Shown: piece by piece, positions 41,504 through 50,702 of the stretch
How the letters are laid out: every line of letters starts with the position of its first letter
Numbering within the stretch: position 1 is the first letter of the stretch
Assembly: GCF_030068615.1 (NCBI RefSeq)
Contig: NZ_JASJOC010000010.1
Span: 1-64,000 of the forward strand
Direction of reading: 5' to 3'
Source of the DNA: Halostagnicola sp. A-GB9-2
GTDB taxonomy: Archaea > Halobacteriota > Halobacteria > Halobacteriales > Natrialbaceae
DNA length: 64,000 nucleotides
Made by a program: the position numbers and the translations under genes
The notes under the pieces: generated by a model
Databases searched by the model: none
What the model was told of the DNA's origin: nothing
What the model saw: only the letters and a program-made list of their open reading frames with translations

Positions 41504-43201
41504 ATGTACGACCCGGACGACCTCGAGACGGTTCGCAATCACCGCAAGCGCTGGGAGGAGGGTGCCCTCGAGCAGTCACTCGAGGGCGGTGAGCGAAAGG
41601 ATCGATTCGCGACCGTGTCGAACCACGAGGTCGATCGTCTGTATACGCCCGAGGACGTTGCCGACATGGAGTACGAGTCGGATCTCGGCTTTCCGGGCGA
41701 ACCGCCCTACACGCGCGGCCCCTATCCGACGATGTACCGCGGTCGGACGTGGACGATGCGACAGTTCGCCGGATTCGGGACCGCTGAGGAGACAAACGAG
41801 CGGTTTCGATACCTGATCGACCAGGGTCAAACCGGGTTGTCGGTCGCGTTCGATATGCCGACGCTGATGGGAATCGATTCCGACGATCCGATGAGCGAGG
41901 GCGAGGTCGGGAAGGAAGGCGTTGCGGTCGACACGCTGGCTGACTTCGAAATTCTCTTCGAAGGGATCGATATCGACGAGATATCCACCTCGTTTACGAT
42001 CAACCCCTCGGCCGCCGTGATCTATGCGATGTACGTCGCGCTCGCCGACCGGCAGGGCGTTCCCCGCTCGGAACTCCGCGGGACCCTCCAGAACGATATG
42101 TTCAAGGAGTTTATCGCCCAGAAAGAGTGGGTGATTCCGCCCGAGCCGTCGCTTTCGATCGTCACAGATACGATCGAGTTCGCTGTCGACGAAACGCCGA
42201 AGTTCCACCCGGTCTCGATTTCGGGCTATCACATTCGAGAAGCGGGCTCGACGGCGGCCCAGGAGGCGGCGTTCACGCTGGCCGACGGCTTCGCGTACGT
42301 CGAGGACTGTCTCGAGCGGGGGTTGGATGTCGACGAGTTCGCACCCCTCCTCTCGTTTTTCTTCAACTCGCACAACTCGATCTTCGAGGAGGTCGCGAAG
42401 TTTCGCGCGTCGCGTCGCCTCTACGCCCGCGTGATGGAGGACTGGTACGACGCCGAGAGGGCGGAATCGAAACGCCTGAAGTTTCACACGCAGACCGCGG
42501 GACAGTCGTTGACGGCCCAGCAGCCGCTGAACAATATCGTCCGAGTGACGATTCAGGCGCTCGCGGGCGTTCTGGGCGGAACCCAATCGCTACACACCAA
42601 CAGCTTCGACGAGGCGCTCGCCTTGCCGAGCGAGGATGCGGTTCGCGTCGCGCTTCGGACACAACAGATTATCGCCGAGGAGTCCGGTGCCGCGGACATC
42701 GTCGACCCTATGGGCGGGAGCTTCGCGATCGAAGCGCTAACGAACGAGATGGAGTCAGAGATCATGGCCTACCTCGAGGAGATCAGAGAAATTGGCGACG
42801 GATCGGTCCGAGACGGCATTCTTCAGGGGATCGAAGAGGGCTATTTCCACCGCGAGATACAGGAATCGAGCTACGACTACCAACAGCGCGTCGAACGCGG
42901 CGAGGAGGTCGTCGTCGGCGTCAACGAGTACACGATCGAGGAGGATACCTCTCCGGAAATTCTCCACGTCGACGAGACAACCCGCGAGAACCAGCTCGAG
43001 CGACTCGAGCGCGTAAAAGACGAGCGAGACGACGGCGAGGTCGAGGCGGCGCTCGAGGAACTATCGCGGTGTATAGAGGCAGACGAAAACGTCATGCCGC
43101 CGATCGTCGATGCCGTGAAGGTCTACACGACGATGGGCGAGATCATGCAGGTCTTCGAGGAGACGTACGGCTCGTATCAGGAGACCGTGAGTCTCGCCTG
43201 A
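41504..43201 (+). CDS. methylmalonyl-CoA mutase large subunit (alpha)
   Basis: Converts methylmalonyl-CoA to succinyl-CoA with adenosylcobalamin. At 565 aa it is the catalytic barrel alone; the cobalamin-binding domain is encoded elsewhere, as usual in Archaea. Visible are YTRGPYPTMYRGRTWTMRQFAGFGTAEETNERFRYL, GQTGLSVAFDMPTLMG, GTLQNDMFKEFIA, FHPVSISGYHIREAG and FHTQTAGQSLTAQQPLNNIVRVT, all typical substrate-channel segments. The ATG at 41504 is preferred to a TTG at 41495. It follows the acyl-CoA dehydrogenase by 111 bp. No B12-binding subunit or epimerase gene is found in the window. Confidence 0.95.
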   Translation: MYDPDDLETVRNHRKRWEEGALEQSLEGGERKDRFATVSNHEVDRLYTPEDVADMEYESDLGFPGEPPYTRGPYPTMYRGRTWTMRQFAGFGTAEETNERFRYLIDQGQTGLSVAFDMPTLMGIDSDDPMSEGEVGKEGVAVDTLADFEILFEGIDIDEISTSFTINPSAAVIYAMYVALADRQGVPRSELRGTLQNDMFKEFIAQKEWVIPPEPSLSIVTDTIEFAVDETPKFHPVSISGYHIREAGSTAAQEAAFTLADGFAYVEDCLERGLDVDEFAPLLSFFFNSHNSIFEEVAKFRASRRLYARVMEDWYDAERAESKRLKFHTQTAGQSLTAQQPLNNIVRVTIQALAGVLGGTQSLHTNSFDEALALPSEDAVRVALRTQQIIAEESGAADIVDPMGGSFAIEALTNEMESEIMAYLEEIREIGDGSVRDGILQGIEEGYFHREIQESSYDYQQRVERGEEVVVGVNEYTIEEDTSPEILHVDETTRENQLERLERVKDERDDGEVEAALEELSRCIEADENVMPPIVDAVKVYTTMGEIMQVFEETYGSYQETVSLA

Positions 43202-43292
43202 GACAGTCAATCTTCGGGTGCGGTGTGAAATTGCGTTCCGTTCGCCGCCGGTTTCACCAGAACTATTCCGCGCGTACACAACTAGTCTGCGT

Positions 43293-44336
43293 ATGGACGC
43301 CGTCAAAGTCACGGAACACGGTGGAATCGAGGAACTCGAGTACGGTGCGGTTCCGGATCCGGAACCAGCGCCGGACGAGGTACTGGTCGACATAAAAGCC
43401 GGCGCGCTGAACCATCTCGATATCTGGGTGCGCCGCGGGCTTCCCGGACTCGACCTCGACCTGCCACACGTTCCGGGCAGCGACGCGGCAGGTCTCGTCG
43501 AGTCGGTCGGTGAAGACGTCACCCAATACGAGAGCGGGGATCGAGTCGCCCTCTCCGCGGGGGTCTCCTGTGGCGAGTGTGAGTTCTGTCGCGACGGCGA
43601 GGCCTCGCTCTGTGAGACCTTTCACATCATCGGCGAACACGTCACGGGCGTTCACGGTGAATACGCCGCGATTCCGGCGGAAAACCTGATCCGAGTGCCG
43701 GATCACGTCGACTGGGAGACGGCGGGGTCGGCGACGCTGGTCTTTCAGACGGCCTGGCGGATGCTGATCGAACGCGCCGAATTGAAGGCGGGCGAGACGG
43801 TGCTGGTCCTCGGTGCGAGCGGCGGCGTCGGTCACGCGGCATTACAGATCGCCGACTACGCCGGCGCGGAAATCTACGCGACCGGAAGCAGTGCGGAGAA
43901 GTTAGAGTACGCACGCGAACACGGTGCAGATCACGTGTGCAATTACGAGGAGGAGAACTTCGCCGACTGGATTCACGACGAGACCGACGGCCGCGGCGTC
44001 GACGTCGTCGTCGAACACGTCGGCGAACCGACCTGGCGTGACTCGATCAAGAGCCTCGCCAAGGGCGGCCGGCTCGTCACTTGTGGCGGCACTGCGGGTG
44101 GCGCTCCCGAAACGGACATCAATCGCATTTTCTGGAACCAACTGAACATCCTGGGTTCGACGATGGCGACGCCCGGCGAGGTCGACGACGTAATGGAACT
44201 CGTCTGGGACGGAACGTTCGAACCGGCTATCCGAGACGTGTTACCGATGAGCGACGCCGCTCGAGCACACGAAATGCTTCAGGATCGTGAAGGGTTCGGC
44301 AAGGTCGTCGTCAAACCGGATAGCGAATTGGACTGA
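43293..44336 (+). CDS. zinc-binding dehydrogenase, MDR superfamily
   Basis: Medium-chain alcohol dehydrogenase/quinone-reductase-family oxidoreductase, 347 aa. The structural zinc is held by CGECEFCRDGEASLC (C-x2-C-x2-C-x7-C). The cofactor Rossmann motif is GASGGVGHAALQIA near residue 170. The position of the catalytic-zinc Cys near the start reads NHLDIWVRRG, with Asp in its place, as in some halophilic MDR enzymes. Substrate unknown. It lies 92 bp after the mutase gene in the same direction; shared transcription is possible. Confidence 0.85.
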   Translation: MDAVKVTEHGGIEELEYGAVPDPEPAPDEVLVDIKAGALNHLDIWVRRGLPGLDLDLPHVPGSDAAGLVESVGEDVTQYESGDRVALSAGVSCGECEFCRDGEASLCETFHIIGEHVTGVHGEYAAIPAENLIRVPDHVDWETAGSATLVFQTAWRMLIERAELKAGETVLVLGASGGVGHAALQIADYAGAEIYATGSSAEKLEYAREHGADHVCNYEEENFADWIHDETDGRGVDVVVEHVGEPTWRDSIKSLAKGGRLVTCGGTAGGAPETDINRIFWNQLNILGSTMATPGEVDDVMELVWDGTFEPAIRDVLPMSDAARAHEMLQDREGFGKVVVKPDSELD

Positions 44337-44566
44337 GTCACTCTGGTTCGATCCCGCTTCGGGACCGATATAGCACACCGTTTTGTGGCCGATGACGTCG
44401 TTTCCTGATTATATGAGAAATATGATAGTTTTTCGAACAACTCTTGCCAAATATACAACTCATATCCGATATCCCAACGAGTGATACACCAACGAATTAT
44501 ATTCGCCGTGAACGGCCGCCACTCGAACAAGGGATCGGGCACGCTCGCAGTTATTCTACCACCTGC

Positions 44567-45415
44567 TCAATACGGGGGCTTCAGCTCCGTCGAGACGTAC
44601 TCGGCGAGTTCCTCTACCGATTCCAGGATATCCCGTTCGTGATCCTCGAGCTGTCGGTACTCCTCGTTCGCTTCGAACTCGTGGAAGCTCGTCTTCGCGA
44701 CGCGAACGTCTTCGAATAGCGACGGACAGTCATCGATTCCGATGCCCGTCGCCGGGAGTTCGGCTGACACGTCGGCGATGTTGTTAGCATACTCGCCCGT
44801 CCCGTCGGACTCGAGGCCAGTAGGAACCGTTCCGAGCACGTCCACCTCGATCGAATCGAGCGTCTCTTCGATCGTTTCGAATTCGCTCTCGAGCGTCTCG
44901 ACTTGTGTGCCCGCTTCGAACGGAATCAGGACATTTGGGGCGGCGTACACGCCGTTGTAGGCGCACTGATTGATTCCTGTTCCAGAATCGACCAGGATAA
45001 TATCGTATTGGTAGAATACTTTGGAATCAGAGAGAACTCGGTGGAGCTGTTCCGTTTTCGGGTATTCGTAGCCGATCCGTGGTGCGGACTGTTCTGAGAG
45101 GACGGCGTTTTGTTCGAGGATGGAGTCGAGTTCCGCGAGATAGTCGTGGGTCGGTACGATGTCGACGCCCGACTCTGCCGATCGAATGAGTTCGTCGAAC
45201 GGCTCGGTATCCTCTTCGAGCAAGTGAGAGACGATATTTTCCTCGTATCTGTCTTGTGTCTCGAGGCCGAAGTACTCCGTCAGACCGCCGCCCGGCGGTG
45301 TGAAATCGACAACAAGAACCCGATCACCTCGCTCGGCCTGGGCTCGAGCGAGGCTCGCGGTGATGGCAGTGGTTTGAGGCCCCCGTTCGCTGGACCAGAC
45401 GGAATACGTGTGCAT
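44567..45415 (-). CDS. ParA/MinD-like protein with degenerate Walker A
   Basis: A 282-aa protein of the ParA/SIMIBI fold. Residues 1-45 match ParA strand 1 to strand 2, but the deviant P-loop KGGxGKTT is SERGPQTT (residues about 9-16), with both Lys replaced. The Walker A' Asp (VLVVDFTPPGGG, residue 37) and Walker B (YDIILVDSGTG) are kept. It may bind nucleotide weakly or act as a regulator rather than a segregation motor. There is no ParB or centromere-like repeat next to it. ATG at 45415. Confidence 0.75.
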   Translation of the reverse strand: MHTYSVWSSERGPQTTAITASLARAQAERGDRVLVVDFTPPGGGLTEYFGLETQDRYEENIVSHLLEEDTEPFDELIRSAESGVDIVPTHDYLAELDSILEQNAVLSEQSAPRIGYEYPKTEQLHRVLSDSKVFYQYDIILVDSGTGINQCAYNGVYAAPNVLIPFEAGTQVETLESEFETIEETLDSIEVDVLGTVPTGLESDGTGEYANNIADVSAELPATGIGIDDCPSLFEDVRVAKTSFHEFEANEEYRQLEDHERDILESVEELAEYVSTELKPPY

Positions 45416-45565
45416 GTACGGGGATAGATGGCCCGGTGCTCAAAAACGCTGTCCAATCGAAATAGGCGACGTGGGTTTGTTCACTCGATCGACAAAATCT
45501 GAATCGCTGACAACTAGTCCTGTTTGAAAATGGAATTGTATTGTAAATATCAGCCTTGGGAAGGT

Positions 45566-45916
45566 ATGCCCTCCCGCAGAAATACCCTTCGTACTACTTT
45601 CGGGGCCTTTACAGTGGGCCTTTCCGGCTGTACCGATCACCTTCATGTCGGCGAAAATGGTGCGGTTTTCCCGTCGAAATGGAAAACGGCCCTCATCTTC
45701 CCCAGATTCGGTACGAACGCCGACGAAGAGCCGCTCGTCGTCGTTCCCGGCCGAGACACTCGCAATCTCGCGTTACCACGGAATCTCGCCAATACGATCG
45801 GATCACAGGTCGATCCGTCACTCCGACAGCGGCGGAATAGATTCTTGTCTCATAGGGTCGGTTGTCCCTGTGTACCGGTTTGTCGCCAGAGCGGGGTGGC
45901 GGCTGGCCGGAAATGA
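45566..45916 (+). pseudogene. Tat lipoprotein remnant
   Basis: The first residues from the ATG at 45566 are a good Tat lipoprotein signal: MPSRRNTLRTTFGAFTVGLSGC. After the lipobox the reading frame does not resemble any exported protein I know, becomes basic (RQRRNRF), and runs into a terminal-inverted-repeat element at 45852 that supplies its last 22 codons. I read it as the start of a lost lipoprotein gene with frame damage or truncation. A short functional lipoprotein is less likely. Confidence 0.45.
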
Positions 45917-45933
45917 CTGACAACCGACCCTAT
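45852..45933. repeat. 82-bp terminal-inverted-repeat element
   Basis: Arms ATAGGGTCGGTTGTC and GACAACCGACCCTAT pair perfectly over 15 bp; two or three more bases pair outside with one mismatch. An inner CGCCA/TGGCG stem lies within. The plan (about 80 bp, long outer stem, shorter inner stem) matches the elements at 4893, 6044 and 9731, but the sequence differs. It overlaps the end of a broken lipoprotein frame. No flanking target duplication is clear. Confidence 0.7.
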
Positions 45934-46127
45934 CAGATGGTCACTTCGGAATCAGTGTTCGATTCGATAATCGAAACTCGAGATTCCGACCGCTCGAGGG
46001 TCCGTGTTGTTCGACGAAACGACTGATCGAGAATCGCGCCTCCCTCTGAAACGGTTTATTCCGAACTAGCGTGTATTTCCGACGGGCCGAACGCTTTAAC
46101 CCAGGAACCTCGTATTCTCGTATACGA

Positions 46128-46535
46128 ATGGACCGGAGTAGCCAGTCGCCGATGTTGTACGCGCTTTTGGGGGTCGCGTTGCTCGTTACAGTCCTCGTTC
46201 ACCTCTCGGTGCTTCCGAGATATTACCCCGGTGATCTCTTCATGACCGCGCTCACGCTGGTTGTCGGCTGGCTCACGTTTGCGATCGTCTGGTACCTTAC
46301 CGGCCGAATCTACTCGACGCCCGGAGAGTTACCGACGATGCGGTCCGCAGATATCGGTTTGGGTCTCTTTCTTGTCTCCCTGCTGATCGCGCTCTTTATG
46401 GATTCGATGGGATTCACTCCCGAAACTGTTCTCGAGGCCTTCGTCCTCCCCGCGATCGGTATTTATGTCGGTCTCGCATTGCTCGGCTGGTCGATCGGTC
46501 GTCGAACGAAAGCGATCAACCGAATTTCGAGTTGA
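46128..46535 (+). CDS. four-helix membrane protein, unknown function
   Basis: A 135-aa protein from the ATG at 46128 (MDRSSQSPMLYALLG) with four strongly hydrophobic stretches (ALLGVALLVTVLVHLSV; MTALTLVVGWLTFAIVW; LGLFLVSLLIALFM; VLPAIGIYVGLALLG) and a short basic C-terminal tail. It converges with a UspA gene eight bases away. I do not recognise the family. Confidence 0.7.
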   Translation: MDRSSQSPMLYALLGVALLVTVLVHLSVLPRYYPGDLFMTALTLVVGWLTFAIVWYLTGRIYSTPGELPTMRSADIGLGLFLVSLLIALFMDSMGFTPETVLEAFVLPAIGIYVGLALLGWSIGRRTKAINRISS

Positions 46536-46543
46536 CTCCGCCG

Positions 46544-46984
46544 TTACTGTTCGGATCCCGAATTAGCGACGAAAACGGGGATGTCACCGAATCGAATGAC
46601 GTGGTCGGTGACGCTCCCGACCGCCATTCGGTGTACCCCGCCCCGGCCGCGGGTTCCCATGACGATCACGTCGGCATCGACTTCGTCGGCCGCCTCGAGT
46701 ATCTGTTTTCCCGGCGATCCCGTCCGGACTGCAGTCGTCACCTCGATATCGTGCTCCTGTGCTTTCTCAGCGATTTCTTCGACGTACTCCGTGGCTCTTC
46801 CGCTCATTGCGTCTTCGGCGCTCGAGGCGTCACCCGGTAATCGAATGTCCCCGAGCGGTCCAGCGTCGGCCACGGAAACGATGTGTACGCGGGCAGAGTG
46901 GGTTTGTGCGAGTTCGAGTCCCTTTTGTGCGGCAGCCCTGGCGTATTCGCTGCCGTCCGTCGGGATCAAGATTGTATCGAACAT
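46544..46984 (-). CDS. universal stress protein, UspA family
   Basis: Canonical UspA, 146 aa, ATG at 46984; a GTG two codons upstream is possible. MFDTILIPTDGSEYARAAAQKGLELA opens the fold, and MGTRGRGGVHRMAVGSVTDHVIR gives the complete G-x2-G-x9-G-S nucleotide motif, so it should bind ATP. Confidence 0.93.
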   Translation of the reverse strand: MFDTILIPTDGSEYARAAAQKGLELAQTHSARVHIVSVADAGPLGDIRLPGDASSAEDAMSGRATEYVEEIAEKAQEHDIEVTTAVRTGSPGKQILEAADEVDADVIVMGTRGRGGVHRMAVGSVTDHVIRFGDIPVFVANSGSEQ

Positions 46985-47328
46985 ACGCACTCTCGACGCT
47001 CCAGATACGTCAACGTAGCCCCGAACGGTCTCCGAGTTGCGTTCTTAGTCCGCTCCTTGCTTACGTCGAGTCGGCAAGCTGATCCGAGGATATCCCACCT
47101 CATTCACTCCCGTCTCGAGTTCGCAGGTATCGTTCCACAGTCGTGACTATCGTTTCGAATTTACGAGCGGTATCGGATATACTCTCCATTCGGGCGTGAT
47201 TTGTGCAGGCGGCAAACGTACCGTAGGCTGGCCCTATAGTTGACTCGAGAGTCACCGACGTCGCTCGTGGCATTGTTCCATCGTTTGCAAGCATTATCCA
47301 CTTCGGTCCCCCAGTTGACACCTCGACT
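46985..47328. other. intergenic region without a recognised gene
   Basis: Divergent spacer between a UspA gene and a small membrane-protein gene. Neither strand shows a reading frame with haloarchaeal codon bias. GCATTATCC near 47292 may be part of the downstream promoter. Confidence 0.35.
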
Positions 47329-47685
47329 ATGGTAGTCGCCTCAGCAATCGTCTTCGTTGTGAGCCTCCTGATCGGTGCAGCCGGAATATACGTCGGTGCT
47401 CGCGTCATCGTCGGTGCCGGCGACTACGATCACGCGATCGTTACAGCACTGATCGGTGCGATAATCTGGAGCGTTGTCGGCTTTCTGGTCGGCTGGATTC
47501 CGTTACTGGGGCCGTTGTTAGCTCTTCTCGCGTACATCGCGGTCATCAATTTCCGCTACCCGGGAGAGTGGACGGCTGCCGCGATGATCGGACTCCTCGC
47601 GTGGTTGACGGTCCTGATCGTGCTCTATGCGCTTGCCGCGATCGGCGTGACCGGATTCGATGCCGTCGGCGTTCCTGGATTCTAG
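47329..47685 (+). CDS. small membrane protein, unknown function
   Basis: A 118-aa membrane protein with four spans (VVASAIVFVVSLLIGAAGIYVGARV; ALIGAIIWSVVGFLVGWIPLLGPLLALLAYIAVI; AAMIGLLAWLTVLIVLYALAAIG). Related small proteins are common in haloarchaeal genomes as conserved hypotheticals. ATG at 47329. A terminal-inverted-repeat element lies 57 bp after its stop. Confidence 0.7.
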   Translation: MVVASAIVFVVSLLIGAAGIYVGARVIVGAGDYDHAIVTALIGAIIWSVVGFLVGWIPLLGPLLALLAYIAVINFRYPGEWTAAAMIGLLAWLTVLIVLYALAAIGVTGFDAVGVPGF

Positions 47686-47742
47686 CGCCGCCGGTCGCGC
47701 TCGCTTCGGACCCGTTGAATCCCGTAGATACGCTTTTATCAT

Positions 47743-47876
47743 ACGGACTGCTGTAAGTCATTGCCAGTACAACCGCGACCGCCCTGCGGTTGCAACGGTT
47801 GACTCGCTTCGCTCCTCCACCGAGGCTCGTCTCACACGGTTCGACTCACCACCGGTAAATCGTTACAGCAGACCGT
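47743..47876. repeat. 134-bp terminal-inverted-repeat element
   Basis: Arms ACGGACTGCTGTAA and TTACAGCAGACCGT pair at 13 of 14 bases. Inner palindromes include AACCGCGACCGCCCTGCGGTT. It fills the gap between two convergent genes, its right end one base from the MATE stop codon. It looks like a MITE-type or other small non-autonomous element; I see no coding sequence in it. Confidence 0.65.
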
Positions 47877-47877
47877 C

Positions 47878-49392
47878 TCAGTCGTCAGCAGGCGCTTTAT
47901 CGGGGCGGTAGCTTCGACTGATCGCCTTCCATCTGCCGGTCGAGAACCGGTAGTAGTTGATCACTGCGGGTGTAAGCGCCTCCGCGAAGAAGGTGAGATA
48001 GAGCCCGGTAAGTCCCAGTGCGGGTATCGTTCCGCCCGAAATCGTCAGCTCGAGGATCGGAGTCGGACCGATATTCGGGATCGACACGGCTGTCGCGCCG
48101 AGATACGCGACGGGGATCGAGAGCCCGAACATCCCGAGCAGTTGGCTGTAGAACGGCCACCGCGTGTCGCCGCTTCCGTTGAGTGCTCCCGCGGCCGCCG
48201 TGTACACTCCTTTGAAGACGATCGCCCCGCACGCCGCCCGTATGAGCCCAACTGCCGTCGGTATCGATAGCTCCGCCGGATCGTTGGTAAACGCCAGCGC
48301 GATCGGTTCCGCGAAGACGAAGACGATCGCTCCGGCGATCAGATAGACCGCCGTCGAAAAGTAGACGATTTCCCTGCCGTAGCGCTCGGCGGTGTACTCG
48401 TCGCCCGTCCCGAGGTTCTGGCCGACGAGACTCGAGGCGGCGAGGCCGAAGCCCCAACCGGGCGTGTTCATCAGGCCCCAGATCCGGCGGGCGATGACGT
48501 AGGCGGCGACGGTATCCTGTCCGAAGATATCGACGATGGCGAGCATCGGAAACTCGGCGATCGTCCAGACGAGCTTCGATCCGAGCACGGGGAGTCCGAT
48601 CGTCGTCAGGTCCCAGATCGTTTCCCCGTCGAGGTAGCTTCCGACGGGACTGATGCTGACGTCGAACGGCTCGAGGCCCGGAAGCCGTCCCGTGATCAGT
48701 CCGACGCCAAACGTGCCGGTCACGACGACGTTCGCGATGACGGTCCCCAGCGCGGCACCGACGACGCCCATCCCGAGGCCGAAGATAAGAACGGCGTTGA
48801 GGACGATGTTCGCGACCGCGCCGCCCGCTCGGACGACCATCGGGGTCCATGAGTCGTCCATCCCGACGAACGTGCGACTGCCGATCAGGTTCAGCCCCGC
48901 GAAGGGGATTCCCAGCGCAACGACTCGCAGGTACTCGGCTCCGTATTCGATCGCCTCCTCGTTGTTACTGATCAGCGAGATGAGTTCGACGGGGTAGGCC
49001 CAGAACACGGCCGCAACCGGTACCGTTACCGCGAGGACGCAGACGACGCTCGAGCGGACCGCCTGGCCCATCTGATCGAAGCGGTCAGCTCCGTACCGCT
49101 GTGAGACCAGTGCGATCGTTCCGCCCGCGACGCCGCCGCCGAGGGCGAAGGCGAGCCCCCAGTAGGGGGCAGCGAACCCGACTCCGGCGATGGCACCCGA
49201 ACCGACGGCGACGCCGACCATCGCGACGTCGACGGCGTTTTTCGACATTCGTGCGAGCCCGGTGACGATTCGGGGCCACGCAAGATCGGTTGTCCGGCGC
49301 GCTCGCTCGCGGTCTATCAAACCGAGGCGGGCGAGCGCGAGTCCGATCCAGAGGATGAGTTGTCGGAACGGGTTCGGAATTCGTCGTGCCAA
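47878..49392 (-). CDS. MATE-family multidrug/cation exporter
   Basis: Twelve-helix MATE exporter (504 aa) that expels organic cations in exchange for Na+ or H+. Family landmarks: TGLARMSKNAVDVAMVGVAVGSGAIAGVGFA in helix 1-2 and the second-half repeat TIGLPVLGSKLVWTIAEFPMLAIVDIFGQDTVAAY, with GALNGSGDTRWPFYSQLLGM near the end. The ATG at 49392 is natural. No regulator is adjacent. Confidence 0.93.
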   Translation of the reverse strand: MARRIPNPFRQLILWIGLALARLGLIDRERARRTTDLAWPRIVTGLARMSKNAVDVAMVGVAVGSGAIAGVGFAAPYWGLAFALGGGVAGGTIALVSQRYGADRFDQMGQAVRSSVVCVLAVTVPVAAVFWAYPVELISLISNNEEAIEYGAEYLRVVALGIPFAGLNLIGSRTFVGMDDSWTPMVVRAGGAVANIVLNAVLIFGLGMGVVGAALGTVIANVVVTGTFGVGLITGRLPGLEPFDVSISPVGSYLDGETIWDLTTIGLPVLGSKLVWTIAEFPMLAIVDIFGQDTVAAYVIARRIWGLMNTPGWGFGLAASSLVGQNLGTGDEYTAERYGREIVYFSTAVYLIAGAIVFVFAEPIALAFTNDPAELSIPTAVGLIRAACGAIVFKGVYTAAAGALNGSGDTRWPFYSQLLGMFGLSIPVAYLGATAVSIPNIGPTPILELTISGGTIPALGLTGLYLTFFAEALTPAVINYYRFSTGRWKAISRSYRPDKAPADD

Positions 49393-49590
49393 CGGAATCG
49401 GTACCGGCTAGACGACCCCCCGGAAAAGACGTTCCCGACGCGGCAGGGAAAACCGGTTCCGGTTCGACACCACACCTCACAGTGAATCAGTCCCAATCAC
49501 GGTGCTCAACCGTGCTCCCCCCGAATGACTCGGGCAAAAAGGCAATCTACGTGTCTTCGATCCCGATGGAGAGAATACCTGTCCCCTCTG

Positions 49591-49785
49591 TCATACCGCG
49601 ACGATTCCCGATTCTTGAACAGCATGATCGCCGGTTTCGTGTGGCGACAGTTTGCGTTCTTCCGCAAGGACGATAGCAGTCTCTTCGTCCGTACTCTGCA
49701 CTTCGAGAGCCCGAGTAGAGCCAGTCAGCTTCCATACCGTGGGTGTTCCGTTATCAGGGATTTCGGGGAGTTGCTGTTGAATCAA
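49591..49785 (-). CDS. possible small acidic protein
   Basis: A frame of 64 residues (start TTG at 49785; no ATG) in a 450-bp space: PTVWKLTGSTRALEVQSTDEETAIVLAEERKLSP and so on. Third-base GC is only moderate, but composition is acidic and halophile-like. It may be a real small gene or a remnant. The rest of 49393-49845 shows nothing recognisable. Confidence 0.35.
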   Translation of the reverse strand: MIQQQLPEIPDNGTPTVWKLTGSTRALEVQSTDEETAIVLAEERKLSPHETGDHAVQESGIVAV

Positions 49786-49845
49786 ATATCCTGAAAGCAG
49801 GAGAATTATCCCCGAAGCGGTCGATGAGAGAAGGCATCGACTCTC

Positions 49846-50154
49846 TCAACTCGAGCCCGGATTCCCCGACTCTTCGATCCGCCGTTCGTACTTCTCAATC
49901 GACTCCTCGAGCGCGGCGGTCGCGTCGACATCGAGCGACGCACAGACCGCGAGCAGCGAAAACATCGCGTCGCCGAGTTCGTCTCTCGGCACCTGGGCCC
50001 GTTCGGGTTTCGAACCGTACTCGGTCGACGCGTTGATCGCTCCCGCGATTTCGCCCACTTCCGCGGACAGATCCAGAACGTGATTTTCAGGCGGGCTCTC
50101 GAGGTCGTGCTCCTCGAGAAAGGCGTTCACCGTGGTCTGGCAGTTGTCGTCCAT
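49846..50154 (-). CDS. MazG-like nucleotide pyrophosphohydrolase
   Basis: Short all-alpha NTP pyrophosphatase of the MazG superfamily, 102 aa from the ATG at 50154 (MDDNCQTTVNAFLEEH). The metal-binding acidic motifs are AEVGEIAGAI (E-x2-E) and DELGDAMFSLLAV (E-x2-D). It hydrolyses non-canonical or excess NTPs to NMP in known relatives. Divergent from a UspA gene, suggesting a stress or housekeeping role. Confidence 0.82.
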   Translation of the reverse strand: MDDNCQTTVNAFLEEHDLESPPENHVLDLSAEVGEIAGAINASTEYGSKPERAQVPRDELGDAMFSLLAVCASLDVDATAALEESIEKYERRIEESGNPGSS

Positions 50155-50273
50155 CACGTTTTTCGTATAAAGAGGGAGTAAATAACGGTTTGGCAAGCGG
50201 CTACGAACGTCCGGATTCTCATCCGTTCGCTATCGGGCTGGCCCTTATTGTACTCCTCCTCGAAGGACTGGCT

Positions 50274-50702
50274 ATGAACGCCGACGAACGCGTCCTCGTC
50301 GCCCTCGACGGCTCCGAGCAGTCCGAACGCGGTCTCGAGTACGCTCTCGAACGGTTTCCTGAAGCCACCATCCTCTGTTTCCACGCGATCGACCCGTTCG
50401 ATCCGAACCCCGAGGATATCGATGACCAACCGTTGACCGACGAATGGCTCGAGACCGAACAGCGACGCGCATCGGAACTGTTCGACCGGGCACTCGAGGG
50501 TCACGACATTGCAAACCCTATCGAACGGGAAACGTCAGTTGGTTCCCCCGCGGAATCGATCGTCGCGTGTGCGGAGGAATCCGATGCTGATCATGTGGTT
50601 ATCGGTAGCTACGGCCGCGGCGGAGCGTCACAGCTTCACCTCGGAAGCGTCGCCGAAATCGTCGTTCGCCGTGCCCCGGTTCCGGTGACCGTCATCAGGT
50701 AG
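50274..50702 (+). CDS. universal stress protein, UspA family
   Basis: UspA domain, 142 aa from the ATG at 50274 (MNADERVLVALDGSEQSERGLEYAL). The ATP motif is complete: GSYGRGGASQLHLGSVAEIVVRRAPVPVTVI. Upstream in-frame hydrophobic residues (LALIVLLLEGLA) are not part of Usp proteins and are excluded. Confidence 0.92.
   Translation: MNADERVLVALDGSEQSERGLEYALERFPEATILCFHAIDPFDPNPEDIDDQPLTDEWLETEQRRASELFDRALEGHDIANPIERETSVGSPAESIVACAEESDADHVVIGSYGRGGASQLHLGSVAEIVVRRAPVPVTVIR

Noticed and set aside
42127-43395. A 422-codon open frame within the mutase gene
   Set aside because: It is a same-strand shifted frame of the methylmalonyl-CoA mutase gene; very Arg-rich, no domain recognised.
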